Positions 7,666 through 15,233 of a stretch of DNA of 40,636 nt are shown here, piece after piece. Every line of letters begins with the position of its first letter. Position 1 is the first letter of the stretch. The stretch is taken from assembly GCA_902464295.1 (NCBI GenBank), contig CABQIW010000017.1, forward strand, positions 1-40,636, read 5' to 3'. A program made the position numbers and the translations under genes. The stretch comes from an uncultured Eggerthella sp. Lineage in GTDB: Bacteria > Actinomycetota > Coriobacteriia > Coriobacteriales > Eggerthellaceae. A model generated the notes under the pieces. The model saw only the letters and a program-made list of their open reading frames with translations, ran no database searches and was not told where the DNA came from.

Positions 7666-8868
7666 TTAATTGATGCTCAACAGATGGCCCATCTTTTCCT
7701 GCTTGGTCTTCAGGTAGAAATGGTCATGCTCGGTCGCCGGAATCTGGATCGGAACACGATCGATGATCTCGAGTCCGAAATCTTTGAGCTGGTAGACCTT
7801 GTCGGGATTGTTCGTGAGCAGACGCATCGTCTTCACACCCAAGCTTCGCAGGATCTGCGCGCCGATGTAGTACTCGCGCATGTCGCCTTCAAATCCGAGC
7901 GCCAGATTCGCCTCGAGCGTATCCATGCCCATATCCTGCAGCTCGTAGGCACGCAGCTTGTTCACCAGGCCGATCCCGCGGCCTTCTTGACGCATGTAGA
8001 GCACCACGCCACGACCCTCTTCTTCCACCTGACGCATGGCTTGAGCAAGCTGATCGCCGCAATCACAGCGCATCGAGCCGAATGCATCGCCGGTCAGGCA
8101 CTCGGAATGAACGCGCACGAGCACATCTTCTCCGTTGCCGATATCGCCCTTCACCAGCGCAACGTGATGCTCGCCGTTCAGCTTGTTCACGAACACTCGC
8201 GCACGGAAGTTGCCATACTTCGTGGGCATCTTCGTGTTGGCAATCTCGGTGACGTGGTTCTCATTCTTCTTGCGGTATTCCTGCAGCGCCTTAATGCTGA
8301 TGAATTTCAGGTCGAACTTCTTCGCCAGCTCGATGAGCTCTGGCGTGCGCATCATAGTGCCATCGTCTCGCATGATCTCGCAGCACAGGCCGCACTCTTG
8401 AAGGCCCGCCAGGCGCATGAGATCGACCGTTGCTTCGGTGTGACCGTTACGCTCAAGCACACCGTTCGGTTTTGCCATAAGCGGAAACATATGCCCTGGC
8501 CTGCGAAAATCGGTCGGCTTCGCGTCTGGGTCGACCACCTTGCGCGCCGTAAGGCCACGCTCTTCAGCGGAGATACCGGTGGTGGTATCCACGTGGTCGA
8601 TCGAGACCGTGAACGCCGTTTCGTGGTTGTCGGTGTTCTCGATGACCATCTGCGGGAACTGCAGCTTCTTGCACAGATCGATGCTCATCGGCATGCAGAT
8701 GAGGCCCTTGCCATGCACCGCCATGAAGTTCACGTTCTCGGTAGTGGCGAACTCTGCCGCGCAGATGAAGTCGCCCTCGTTCTCGCGATCGGGATCGTCG
8801 GTGCAGAGGACAACCTTGCCCTGCCGCAGGTCTTCAAGTGCTTCCTCGATGGTGTTGAATTCGAACAT
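7666..8868 (-). CDS. ribBA: Bifunctional 3,4-dihydroxy-2-butanone-4-phosphate synthase / GTP cyclohydrolase II
   Basis: This 400-residue fusion supplies both precursors of riboflavin. Residues 1-200 are the DHBP synthase domain, with the acidic site DDPDRENEGDF and RRPGHMFPL. Residues 206-400 are GTP cyclohydrolase II, with zinc-binding CLTGDAFGSMRCDCGDQL (three Cys), YMRQEGRGIGL, and RLLTNNPDK. Both domains look intact, unlike actinobacterial versions in which one half is dead. AAGGAG lies five bases before the ATG. The gene is between ribE and ribH in the FMN-riboswitch-controlled operon. Confidence 0.95.
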   Translation of the reverse strand: MFEFNTIEEALEDLRQGKVVLCTDDPDRENEGDFICAAEFATTENVNFMAVHGKGLICMPMSIDLCKKLQFPQMVIENTDNHETAFTVSIDHVDTTTGISAEERGLTARKVVDPDAKPTDFRRPGHMFPLMAKPNGVLERNGHTEATVDLMRLAGLQECGLCCEIMRDDGTMMRTPELIELAKKFDLKFISIKALQEYRKKNENHVTEIANTKMPTKYGNFRARVFVNKLNGEHHVALVKGDIGNGEDVLVRVHSECLTGDAFGSMRCDCGDQLAQAMRQVEEEGRGVVLYMRQEGRGIGLVNKLRAYELQDMGMDTLEANLALGFEGDMREYYIGAQILRSLGVKTMRLLTNNPDKVYQLKDFGLEIIDRVPIQIPATEHDHFYLKTKQEKMGHLLSIN

Positions 8869-8910
8869 GCTTGCTCCTTCTTATCTCAAACGAACGTACT
8901 AACGTATTCT

Positions 8911-9570
8911 TTAAAATCCATTCATCAACAGAAAATCTTTCGTGATGCCTTGCGTGCGCTCGGGCACAGAACTGCTTGGTGGACCGAGGGAAAGCAGGCG
9001 GTCGACGTACTTGCCGATCACGTCGGTTTCCAGGTTGACCTCATCACCCACACGCTTCTGCGCGAGATTCGTCTCAGCGCGCGTGTGCGGAATTACCGAG
9101 ACGCTGAACGTATCCTCCGTAAGGCGCGCTACGGTTAAGCTGATGCCATCGATCGCGATCGAGCCTTTCAAGATCACATGGCGAAGGATGCTCTGATCAG
9201 CTGCAATAGTGAACCAGACCGCATTGTCGTCTGTCTCGATGCGCGTGATCTTGCCCACGCCATCGATGTGGCCTGAAACGATGTGACCCCCAAAGCGTCC
9301 GTTGGCTGCCATGGCGCGCTCAACGTTCACCTTGCTGCCTGCATGGAGCGTGCCCAGATCCGAGCGATCGAGTGTTTCATGCATGATGTCCGCATCGAAG
9401 GTATGCGCGGTGAACGCCGTAACGGTCAGACAGACCCCATTCACTGCAATGCTGTCGCCCAGATGAGCATCGTCTAAGATCTGCGGCGCTTCGACCGTGA
9501 TGATGGCACTGTGCGCACCCTTGCGCAGAGCTTTCACAGTGCCCACCGCCTCGACTATTCCGGTAAACAT
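8911..9570 (-). CDS. ribE: Riboflavin synthase alpha chain
   Basis: This 219-residue enzyme dismutates two 6,7-dimethyl-8-ribityllumazine molecules into riboflavin and the pyrimidine that RibH reuses. It shows the two lumazine-binding repeats of the family: the first starts at MFTGIVEAVGTV, the second near residue 98 at GGHIVSGHIDGVGKI. The start is set at 9570 because the family begins with MFTGI; upstream codons in frame belong to the overlapping end of ribD. The 16-bp overlap with ribD suggests translational coupling. Confidence 0.94.
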   Translation of the reverse strand: MFTGIVEAVGTVKALRKGAHSAIITVEAPQILDDAHLGDSIAVNGVCLTVTAFTAHTFDADIMHETLDRSDLGTLHAGSKVNVERAMAANGRFGGHIVSGHIDGVGKITRIETDDNAVWFTIAADQSILRHVILKGSIAIDGISLTVARLTEDTFSVSVIPHTRAETNLAQKRVGDEVNLETDVIGKYVDRLLSLGPPSSSVPERTQGITKDFLLMNGF

Positions 9571-10721
9571 TTCTGCACCTCGCATTCGAGAAGGATGTCT
9601 TGACCAAGTTGCGTGATCGTTGGCGCGCTGCACTGGATCGCGTTCGCAGGCGTTTCAACTCCCAACCCCTGAACAGGGCTTGGTGCACCAGCACCACCGA
9701 AGATCTTCGGGGCAATATAGGCTTGCACGCGATCGACCAGGCCTTGAGAAAAGAACGACCACAGAAGTGTCGCGCCGCCTTCAACGAGAACCGAATCGAT
9801 AGACTTTTCTTTACCGAGATATGCCAGCAAGGCCGAAAGGTCCACGCGGCTGTGTTCGGCAGTCTGCGAAACGAGCACCTCGCAACCCGCCTCTTCAAGC
9901 GCTGCGATACGCTTTTGTGAAGCTTGCGCTGCAACCGCGATCAGCGTTGGAATCTCGCGTGCTGTTTGCACGAGCTTCGAAGTGAGGGGTGTTCGCGCCG
10001 AAGAATCGACCACCACGCGCAAGGGGTTCTTCGTCTCTTTGTTAGGAATGCGGCTTGTGAGTTCAGGATCGTCCGCCAGCACCGTGCCGATGCCCACCAT
10101 GATCGCCGCATACCGGTGACGATCCTCATGAACGCGTGTGCGCGCAACGTCGGACGTGATCCAGCGCGATGCGCCTGTTCTGGTCGCGATCTTGCCATCG
10201 AGCGTCATCGCATACTTCGCGATAACCAGCGGTAAGCCAGTTTGGATGTAATGGAAGAACACTTCGTTGATCGCGCGACATTCGTCCAAAAGCACGCCTT
10301 CGATAACCTCGATGCCTGATCCACGCAGGACCTCGAAGCCCTTGCCTGCCACCAACGGATTAGGGTCAGGTGCGCCCACCACCACACGTACGATACCTGC
10401 TTCGATGATGGCTTCTGTGCAGGGCGGCGTCTTTCCCCAATGACAGCACGGCTCGAGCGTCACATAGATGGTTGCGCCACATGGGTCTTCCGTACAATGC
10501 GCAAGCGCTTCGCGTTCGGCATGAAGTTTGCCATAGGCAGTGTGCCAACCCTCGCCGATGATGCGACCGTCCTTGACCACGACCGCTCCGACCATTGGAT
10601 TGGGGTTGACCCAGCCCGCACCGCGCGCTGCCAACTCAAGCGCACGCGCCATGTAGCGCTCGTGTTCGCTTTTGCCCTGCGCGCCTTCGCCAGCTGCATT
10701 CGCCTGATCATGCTCGCCCAT
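9555..10721 (-). CDS. ribD: Bifunctional pyrimidine deaminase/reductase RibD
   Basis: This 388-residue enzyme deaminates the GTP cyclohydrolase II product and then reduces its ribosyl side chain. The N-terminal half is a zinc-dependent cytidine-deaminase-like domain with HAEREAL and TLEPCCHWGKTPPC as the metal and catalytic motifs. The C-terminal half (about residues 150-388) is the reductase, with KYAMTLDGKIATRTGASRWI and SVLVEGGATLLWSF. The ATG at 10721 is preferred because GGGAGG lies seven bases upstream; an in-frame GTG at 10730 would overlap that site. It is the first gene of the rib operon, directly after the FMN riboswitch. Confidence 0.94.
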   Translation of the reverse strand: MGEHDQANAAGEGAQGKSEHERYMARALELAARGAGWVNPNPMVGAVVVKDGRIIGEGWHTAYGKLHAEREALAHCTEDPCGATIYVTLEPCCHWGKTPPCTEAIIEAGIVRVVVGAPDPNPLVAGKGFEVLRGSGIEVIEGVLLDECRAINEVFFHYIQTGLPLVIAKYAMTLDGKIATRTGASRWITSDVARTRVHEDRHRYAAIMVGIGTVLADDPELTSRIPNKETKNPLRVVVDSSARTPLTSKLVQTAREIPTLIAVAAQASQKRIAALEEAGCEVLVSQTAEHSRVDLSALLAYLGKEKSIDSVLVEGGATLLWSFFSQGLVDRVQAYIAPKIFGGAGAPSPVQGLGVETPANAIQCSAPTITQLGQDILLECEVQKCLPE

Positions 10722-10864
10722 CAAAAACACCTCCCTATCTCAACCGTCTCTGATCTTTTCCTCTGCCACTATCGGCCGAGCCCTTCAGAGCCGTTGACAC
10801 AAGAAGGTGTCATACATGATCGCGCGTCGCGAACTTGCAAGCGCATACGCAGTTGCCGCCATAC

Positions 10865-10894
10865 AAAAAAACCCTGAAACATAGCGTTCCAGGG
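10865..10894 (-). terminator. Terminator of the FMN riboswitch expression platform
   Basis: On the minus strand CCCTG pairs with CAGGG, extended by AAC/GTT past a mismatch, followed by seven T (10871-10865). It lies about 30 nt after the aptamer and 140 nt before ribD, so FMN binding probably causes premature termination. Confidence 0.82.
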
Positions 10895-10921
10895 CATAAC
10901 GCGCAAACGATTTTGCGATCG

Positions 10922-11046
10922 ATCTTCTTCCATCCAGACTATACTGTCGGTTTCGGAATTGCACCGAATCAGCCTTATTGAACTTGCGCCCAACAAGGGT
11001 CGCGGACTGTTACCGCCGGTCGGGAATCTCACCCTGCCCTGAAGAT
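10922..11046 (-). promoter_or_regulatory. FMN riboswitch (RFN element)
   Basis: The minus strand carries the conserved RFN blocks in order: AGGGTGAGATTCCCGACCGG, CGGTAACAGTCCGCGA, a GCTGATTCGGTGCAATTCCG block and CCGACAGTATAGTCTGGATG. The closing P1 stem is ATCTTC (11046-11041) with GAAGAT (10927-10922). It senses FMN and controls ribD-ribE-ribBA-ribH through the terminator just downstream. Confidence 0.97.
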
Positions 11047-11068
11047 GTATTTTGTTTTGCTTTACCAA

Positions 11069-11096
11069 ACTATAGCGAATACGGCGCAACCGTCAA
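11069..11096 (-). promoter_or_regulatory. Promoter of the rib operon
   Basis: On the minus strand TTGACG (11096-11091) and TATAGT (11074-11069) are separated by 16 bp, placing the start of transcription about 15 nt before the FMN aptamer. Confidence 0.7.
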
Positions 11097-11140
11097 TACT
11101 CACTGCACGTTAACTCGCGTAACGCACAGAATCTATCCTT

Positions 11141-11172
11141 AAGATGACAAACTACCCGGTCGTTCGTCATCT
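11141..11172. repeat. Interspersed palindromic repeat, copy A
   Basis: AGATGACAAA (11142-11151) and TTCGTCATCT (11163-11172) pair around CTACCCGGTCG-type loop sequence. It is nearly identical to the reverse complement of the copy at 32528-32560, but its stem pair is A-T where the other has G-C, so base pairing is conserved. Confidence 0.7.
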
Positions 11173-11236
11173 GAGTAGAAAATGTTACAAGAGTGGTATC
11201 ATTTTCAAATAGACAAACCGATCGTTAGGAGATCTC

Positions 11237-11653
11237 ATGGAACCAAAAGAACAACTCGCTGAGGTAATGAAGAACACCTCCCTGATCGCGCTCGCAAGCT
11301 CGGTCGAAGACCTGCCCAATGTGCGCATCTTGGACATCTTCTTCGATGAAAAGCGCAACGTGGTCGTCTTCCCTACTTCAGCCCTCTCGCCCAAGGTCAA
11401 GGAGTTCGAAGCGAACGACACCGTGGCTTTCACCACGATTCCCCAAGGCCCTGGACCAGTGGTTCGTGTGCAGAATGCCACCGTCTCAAAGAGCGATTGG
11501 TCGATCGATGAGATCAAAGACACGCTCATTGCACATCGTCCTGGCTTCGAGATGATGCTGAAAGGCTTCGGCGAGAATGTTGCGGTCTATGAGATTTCCT
11601 TCGCAAAGGCACTCATCGCTGAAAAGGGCCAAAAGACCATCGTTGAACTTTAA
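11237..11653 (+). CDS. Pyridoxamine 5'-phosphate oxidase-like FMN-binding split-barrel protein
   Basis: A 138-residue protein of the pyridoxamine-phosphate-oxidase-like split-barrel superfamily. The strand pattern (SLIALASS, NVRILDIFFDEKRNVVVFPT, VAFTTIPQGPGPVVRVQNATV) and the C-terminal YEISFAKALI match small flavin- or F420-binding members. It lacks features specific to true PdxH, so the substrate is unknown; FMN or haem binding is family inference. TAGGAG precedes the ATG with ideal spacing. It is divergent from the riboflavin operon, which may be coincidence or may reflect a flavin link. A bidirectional terminator follows. Confidence 0.75.
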   Translation: MEPKEQLAEVMKNTSLIALASSVEDLPNVRILDIFFDEKRNVVVFPTSALSPKVKEFEANDTVAFTTIPQGPGPVVRVQNATVSKSDWSIDEIKDTLIAHRPGFEMMLKGFGENVAVYEISFAKALIAEKGQKTIVEL

Positions 11654-11688
11654 ACTACAAAACTTATCTTTTACCATAAAAGCTAAAA

Positions 11689-11723
11689 ACGAGAGGCCTG
11701 CAGCAACGCGAGCCTCTCGTTTT
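11689..11723. terminator. Bidirectional intrinsic terminator
   Basis: ACGAGAGGC (11689-11697) pairs with GCCTCTCGT (11712-11720), with TTTT on the plus side and TTTTT on the minus side. It ends the split-barrel gene. Confidence 0.85.
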
Positions 11724-11763
11724 GTCCTATAGCCCATAGGCTCTCATAAGGGCTTCAGGTGTG

Positions 11764-11821
11764 TGCTAGGGGTCGGGTAATTTGACACACTCCAGTGTGT
11801 CAAATTACCCGACCCCTAGCA
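11764..11821. repeat. Perfect 28-bp inverted repeat (hairpin/cruciform), repeat family member
   Basis: The left arm starts TGCTAGGGGTCGGGTAATTT and continues GACACACT; the right arm is its exact reverse complement, with only CC between them. Part of it (GTCAAATTACCCGAC and CTAGCA) matches the other palindromic repeats of the window. Confidence 0.85.
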
Positions 11822-11833
11822 TCTAACACACAC

Positions 11834-11866
11834 ATAAAGAACGGCCCGCGGGATGCGGGCCGTTCT
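11834..11866 (-). terminator. Terminator of the pyruvate oxidoreductase operon
   Basis: AGAACGGCCCGC (11838-11849) pairs perfectly with GCGGGCCGTTCT (11855-11866). On the minus strand it is followed by TTTAT. It lies about 37 bp after the porB stop codon. Confidence 0.7.
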
Positions 11867-11902
11867 ACCTGATTCAGTATGTTGAGCTGACTGGTACCAG
11901 TC

Positions 11903-12862
11903 TTACTCGATCGGGCTAGTAAGGTCCTTCGAACCTTCCACGCGACCCTCGAGATACTTCCAGTAGTTATCAACATCATTCTGGATCTCTTCGAGGATGT
12001 GCTCGTTGCCGGGCTTGAAGAGGTGCTTGAAGCGACCCTGAGGCTTCAGGAATTCCGTGACCGGAATGAGGTTCTTCTCGCGAACCGGGGTGAGCTTCCA
12101 AACACCGTTCTCGACCTCGAACAGCGGCCAAAACTTGGAGTTCACCGCCAGGCGGCAGATCTCAGCCGTGTCACCTGAGCCGATACGCCAACCGCGTGGG
12201 CACGGAGCGAGGATGTTCAGGAATGCTGGACCGTCAACCGCAATAGCCTTCTCAGCCTTGTTGACCAGGTCACGCCAGTTGCCAACCGTTGCCTGAGCAA
12301 CGTAAGGCACGCCATGAGCAGCAATGATAGAGGTGAGATCCTTGCGAACCTGCGTCTTGCCCTGCTCAACCTTGCCGACCTCAGAAGTGGTTGCCCATGC
12401 GCCCTTCGGCGTAGCAGAAGAACGCTGAATGCCCGTGTTCATATACGCGCCATTGTCGTAGCAAACATACACGACATCCTGGCCGCGTTCCATCGCGCCG
12501 GACAGAGACTGAAGACCAATGTCGTACGTGCCGCCGTCGCCGCCGAACGCAACGAACTTGATCTTGCGATCAGCCGGGATCTTGCCTGCGCGCTGGAGAC
12601 CCTTGTAAGCAGCCTCGACACCAGAGATGGTAGCGCCTGCATTCGCGAACGCATTGTGGATGAACGGAACGTTCCAAGCGTTATCAGGGAAGATGGTGGT
12701 AGAAACTTCCAAACAACCCGTAGCGCTTGCGCATACTACGTCGTAGTCGTTAGAGCCCATGAGCACCTGGCGAACCGCCATGGATGCGCCGCAACCGCCG
12801 CAAAGACGATGACCTGGAGCCAACTCATCGGGGCGAGCAGATAATTCTTTGATATTAGCCAT
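11903..12862 (-). CDS. porB: Pyruvate:ferredoxin oxidoreductase, beta subunit
   Basis: This 319-residue subunit carries the thiamine pyrophosphate site of the enzyme that converts pyruvate and CoA to acetyl-CoA, CO2 and reduced ferredoxin. The TPP motif starts at GDGGTYDIG and ends near NGAYMNTG (about residues 108-142). Cysteines in LCGGCG (C21, C24), with further Cys downstream in TGCLEV and APCPRG, fit the proximal [4Fe-4S] cluster of this family. It is the last gene of a four-gene operon, with a terminator 40 bp downstream. A 2-oxoacid other than pyruvate cannot be excluded. Confidence 0.92.
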   Translation of the reverse strand: MANIKELSARPDELAPGHRLCGGCGASMAVRQVLMGSNDYDVVCASATGCLEVSTTIFPDNAWNVPFIHNAFANAGATISGVEAAYKGLQRAGKIPADRKIKFVAFGGDGGTYDIGLQSLSGAMERGQDVVYVCYDNGAYMNTGIQRSSATPKGAWATTSEVGKVEQGKTQVRKDLTSIIAAHGVPYVAQATVGNWRDLVNKAEKAIAVDGPAFLNILAPCPRGWRIGSGDTAEICRLAVNSKFWPLFEVENGVWKLTPVREKNLIPVTEFLKPQGRFKHLFKPGNEHILEEIQNDVDNYWKYLEGRVEGSKDLTSPIE

Positions 12863-12876
12863 TTTGTGCCCCTTTC

Positions 12877-14052
12877 TTATTCTTCGACACCCAGGTAGGT
12901 AAGCGAGCTGTTGCCGCCCTGCTCAAGCTCAGTGTAAACCTGCTTGATCTGGTCGAGCGTGATATCAGCACCGCCAAGACCTGCGATGTAATCAGAAACC
13001 GGAATGTTCAAGCCTGCACGATAGAGCGCGTTGCGCACCTCAAGTGCGAGCGGAGCAGAAGGCGAGCCGAAGGAATCGCTACGGTCGATGACTGCGATGC
13101 CCTTTGCGTTCTTGCATGCCTCTGCGATCTGCTTCTCGGGGAACGGACGGAAGACGCGCGGACGAACAACGCCGACCTTCTTGCCTTCTTCGCGAAGCTT
13201 GCGTGCCTCGAAGCGAACGTTACCCGCATTGGAGCCCAGGCAAACCACGATGTAGTCTGCATCTTCGCAGCCCCAAGCATCAACGAGATCGAACGGACGA
13301 CCCGTGATCTCTGCCCATTCCTTACCATGCTTTTCGATGATGTCGAGCGAATTGGTGATGACGTCACGTTCGATGCGCTTCATCTTCATGTAATCGGGAC
13401 CGAGCGTTGCGAACATGCCATGACCGACCGGATGCTCGGTATCGAGCAGCGGATAGAGCGGCTTGTAATCGCCCACGAACTTCTCGACCGTTTCGTCGTC
13501 CTCCATCACGCACACATCCATGGCGTGGGTGGTAACGAAGCCATCGAGCGAGGTGATGACCGGAAGCAGCACGTTAGGATCTTCAGCAACACGGAATGCG
13601 AGGACCGTGTTGTCATACGCTTCCTGAGCGGTCTCAGCGAAGAACATGATCCAGCCTGCATCGCGTGCACCCATAACGTCGGAATGATCGCCATGGATGT
13701 TGATAGGAGCAGAGATGGCGCGGTTCGCGTTAGCCATGACGATAGGGCAACGCATACCGGAAGCGATGTGGAGTTCCTCCCACATGTAAGCCAGACCCTG
13801 GGAGCTGGTTGCGGTTGCAACACGTGCACCTGCAGCGGAAGCACCGATGCAAGCAGAGAGTGCTGAATGCTCAGATTCGACCGGAACATATTCAGTGTGA
13901 ACGCGGCCATCTGCTACGAATTTATCGTACGTTTCGACGATGGTGGTCTGAGGAGTAATAGGATAGGCTGCCATAACATCTGGCTTTGCCTGGCGGATAG
14001 CCTCAGCGACCATCTGATTGCCGGTAGCGGAGAATGGTTTCTTTTCAGCCAT
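12877..14052 (-). CDS. porA: Pyruvate:ferredoxin oxidoreductase, alpha subunit
   Basis: This 391-residue subunit contains the pyrimidine-binding domain and the core domain of the 2-oxoacid oxidoreductase. AAYPITPQTTIVE near residue 29 and EYVPVESEHSALSACIGASA near residue 54 are family hallmarks; the Glu of VESEHS activates TPP. The second domain includes VCLGSNAGN and VRPRVFRPFP. GGGGAG lies before the ATG. It sits 3 bp after the ferredoxin subunit and 14 bp before porB, as in archaeal and Thermotoga-type heterotetrameric enzymes. Confidence 0.93.
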   Translation of the reverse strand: MAEKKPFSATGNQMVAEAIRQAKPDVMAAYPITPQTTIVETYDKFVADGRVHTEYVPVESEHSALSACIGASAAGARVATATSSQGLAYMWEELHIASGMRCPIVMANANRAISAPINIHGDHSDVMGARDAGWIMFFAETAQEAYDNTVLAFRVAEDPNVLLPVITSLDGFVTTHAMDVCVMEDDETVEKFVGDYKPLYPLLDTEHPVGHGMFATLGPDYMKMKRIERDVITNSLDIIEKHGKEWAEITGRPFDLVDAWGCEDADYIVVCLGSNAGNVRFEARKLREEGKKVGVVRPRVFRPFPEKQIAEACKNAKGIAVIDRSDSFGSPSAPLALEVRNALYRAGLNIPVSDYIAGLGGADITLDQIKQVYTELEQGGNSSLTYLGVEE

Positions 14053-14055
14053 GGT

Positions 14056-14415
14056 TTACTCCCCTTCCTTCTCTTGTGCCTGAGCTTCTGCCTCAGAGAT
14101 GAGCGTGAGCGCATCGAACTTGCATTCGTTCACGCAAACGCCGCAGCCCTTGCAGTGGAACAGGTCGATGCCGGTCATTTCGCCATCTTTGACTTCGATG
14201 GATGAATCTGGGCAGTACACCCAGCAGAGCATGCAGTTGGTGCAAGCTTCGCTATCCCAGATCGGACGCATGGAGCGCCAACCACCGGTGTAGCAGTTGA
14301 CCGAAGTGCCGGGCTCGGTGCAGACATAACCCTCGGGATAATCAGAGAGCTTCCAGTTATCGAAGCCATCGTAGTCGAAACCAGCGGTACCGCTGTAAGA
14401 GATCTGCTCTGCCAT
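14056..14415 (-). CDS. porD: Pyruvate:ferredoxin oxidoreductase, delta (ferredoxin-like) subunit
   Basis: A 119-residue electron-transfer subunit with two [4Fe-4S] motifs: CTNCMLCWVYCP near residue 59 and CKGCGVCVNECKFDA near residue 88. An N-terminal extension of about 55 residues is typical of the Por delta chain. It passes electrons from the TPP centre to external ferredoxin. Its ATG overlaps the stop codon of the gamma subunit (TAATG), indicating translational coupling. Confidence 0.92.
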   Translation of the reverse strand: MAEQISYSGTAGFDYDGFDNWKLSDYPEGYVCTEPGTSVNCYTGGWRSMRPIWDSEACTNCMLCWVYCPDSSIEVKDGEMTGIDLFHCKGCGVCVNECKFDALTLISEAEAQAQEKEGE

Positions 14416-14987
14416 TATTCCTGCACCTCCTCATAAGCGCGATCGGCGGACTCGAGGTTCGCGTCGATCATCTCTTGGCTGAATTTCTTGCCGAACGTGA
14501 TGACGAGACGCTCTTTCACGAGGTCGATCGGGAACAAACCAGCAACCTTAGCGAGCGCGCCAACGATAGGAGTGTTCGGCATGTCCTTCTTGATGGTTGC
14601 CAGTGCGATGCCGGTTGCATCGACGGTAGCAACACGCATGGAAGCAGGAGCGTTCACTGCAGCGCGCGCTTCTGCGGGGGTCATGGTGGTGTTGAAGATG
14701 ATGATGCCGTCTTCAGGCATACCTTCCGTTACATTGGTCGAAGCGAGCAACGTATCGTCCAAGACGATGACGATGTCCGGGTTCAAGATGTTGTTGTGGA
14801 CTTCAATGGGCTCGCTCGACACGCGGGTGTAAGCCTTCAGGGGTGCACCCGTACGCTCAGGACCATACTCAGGCATTGCCTGGATGAAGTTGCCCTGCAA
14901 CATTGCCGTATCTGCAACGAGCTTCGCTGCCGTTACCGCGCCTTGACCAGCGCGTGCATGCCAGCGAATTTCGGTCAGCTGTGACAT
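14415..14987 (-). CDS. porG: Pyruvate:ferredoxin oxidoreductase, gamma subunit
   Basis: This 190-residue subunit is the CoA-binding-side catalytic domain III of the four-subunit enzyme. It starts with EIRWHARAGQGAVTAAKLVA, the conserved opening of the family, followed by AMPEYGPERTGAP, typical of the gamma chain. GAGAGGAGAGGT precedes the ATG. It is the first gene of the operon in the order gamma-delta-alpha-beta, driven by a promoter near 15031. Confidence 0.93.
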   Translation of the reverse strand: MSQLTEIRWHARAGQGAVTAAKLVADTAMLQGNFIQAMPEYGPERTGAPLKAYTRVSSEPIEVHNNILNPDIVIVLDDTLLASTNVTEGMPEDGIIIFNTTMTPAEARAAVNAPASMRVATVDATGIALATIKKDMPNTPIVGALAKVAGLFPIDLVKERLVITFGKKFSQEMIDANLESADRAYEEVQE

Positions 14988-15030
14988 ACCTCTCCTCTCA
15001 ACTTAGGCTGCGCTAAAAATGCGCTTTTTC

Positions 15031-15066
15031 ATTGTAGCAACGAACCCCCAGACCGAAGGGTTCGTT
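15031..15066 (-). promoter_or_regulatory. Por operon promoter with overlapping palindrome
   Basis: On the minus strand TGCTACAAT (15039-15031) is an extended -10 element. The inverted repeat AACGAACCC (15039-15047) / GGGTTCGTT (15058-15066) covers the -35 position, where no good -35 hexamer is seen. The palindrome may be an activator or repressor site (inference). Confidence 0.45.
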
Positions 15067-15233
15067 CTTGGCACAACCGCATCAATTCGGTAAAAGGGGT
15101 GAGCGCGCGTGCAAGGCAAATGAATTGACGGTCTATCCATTGAACAGACACTAAACGAACAAAAGAACGGATGGGAGCGGAAGGTCTTTTCTGCTGCGCG
15201 TTCGCACTTCAACGGCGGAGCAGCGCGTGTGAG

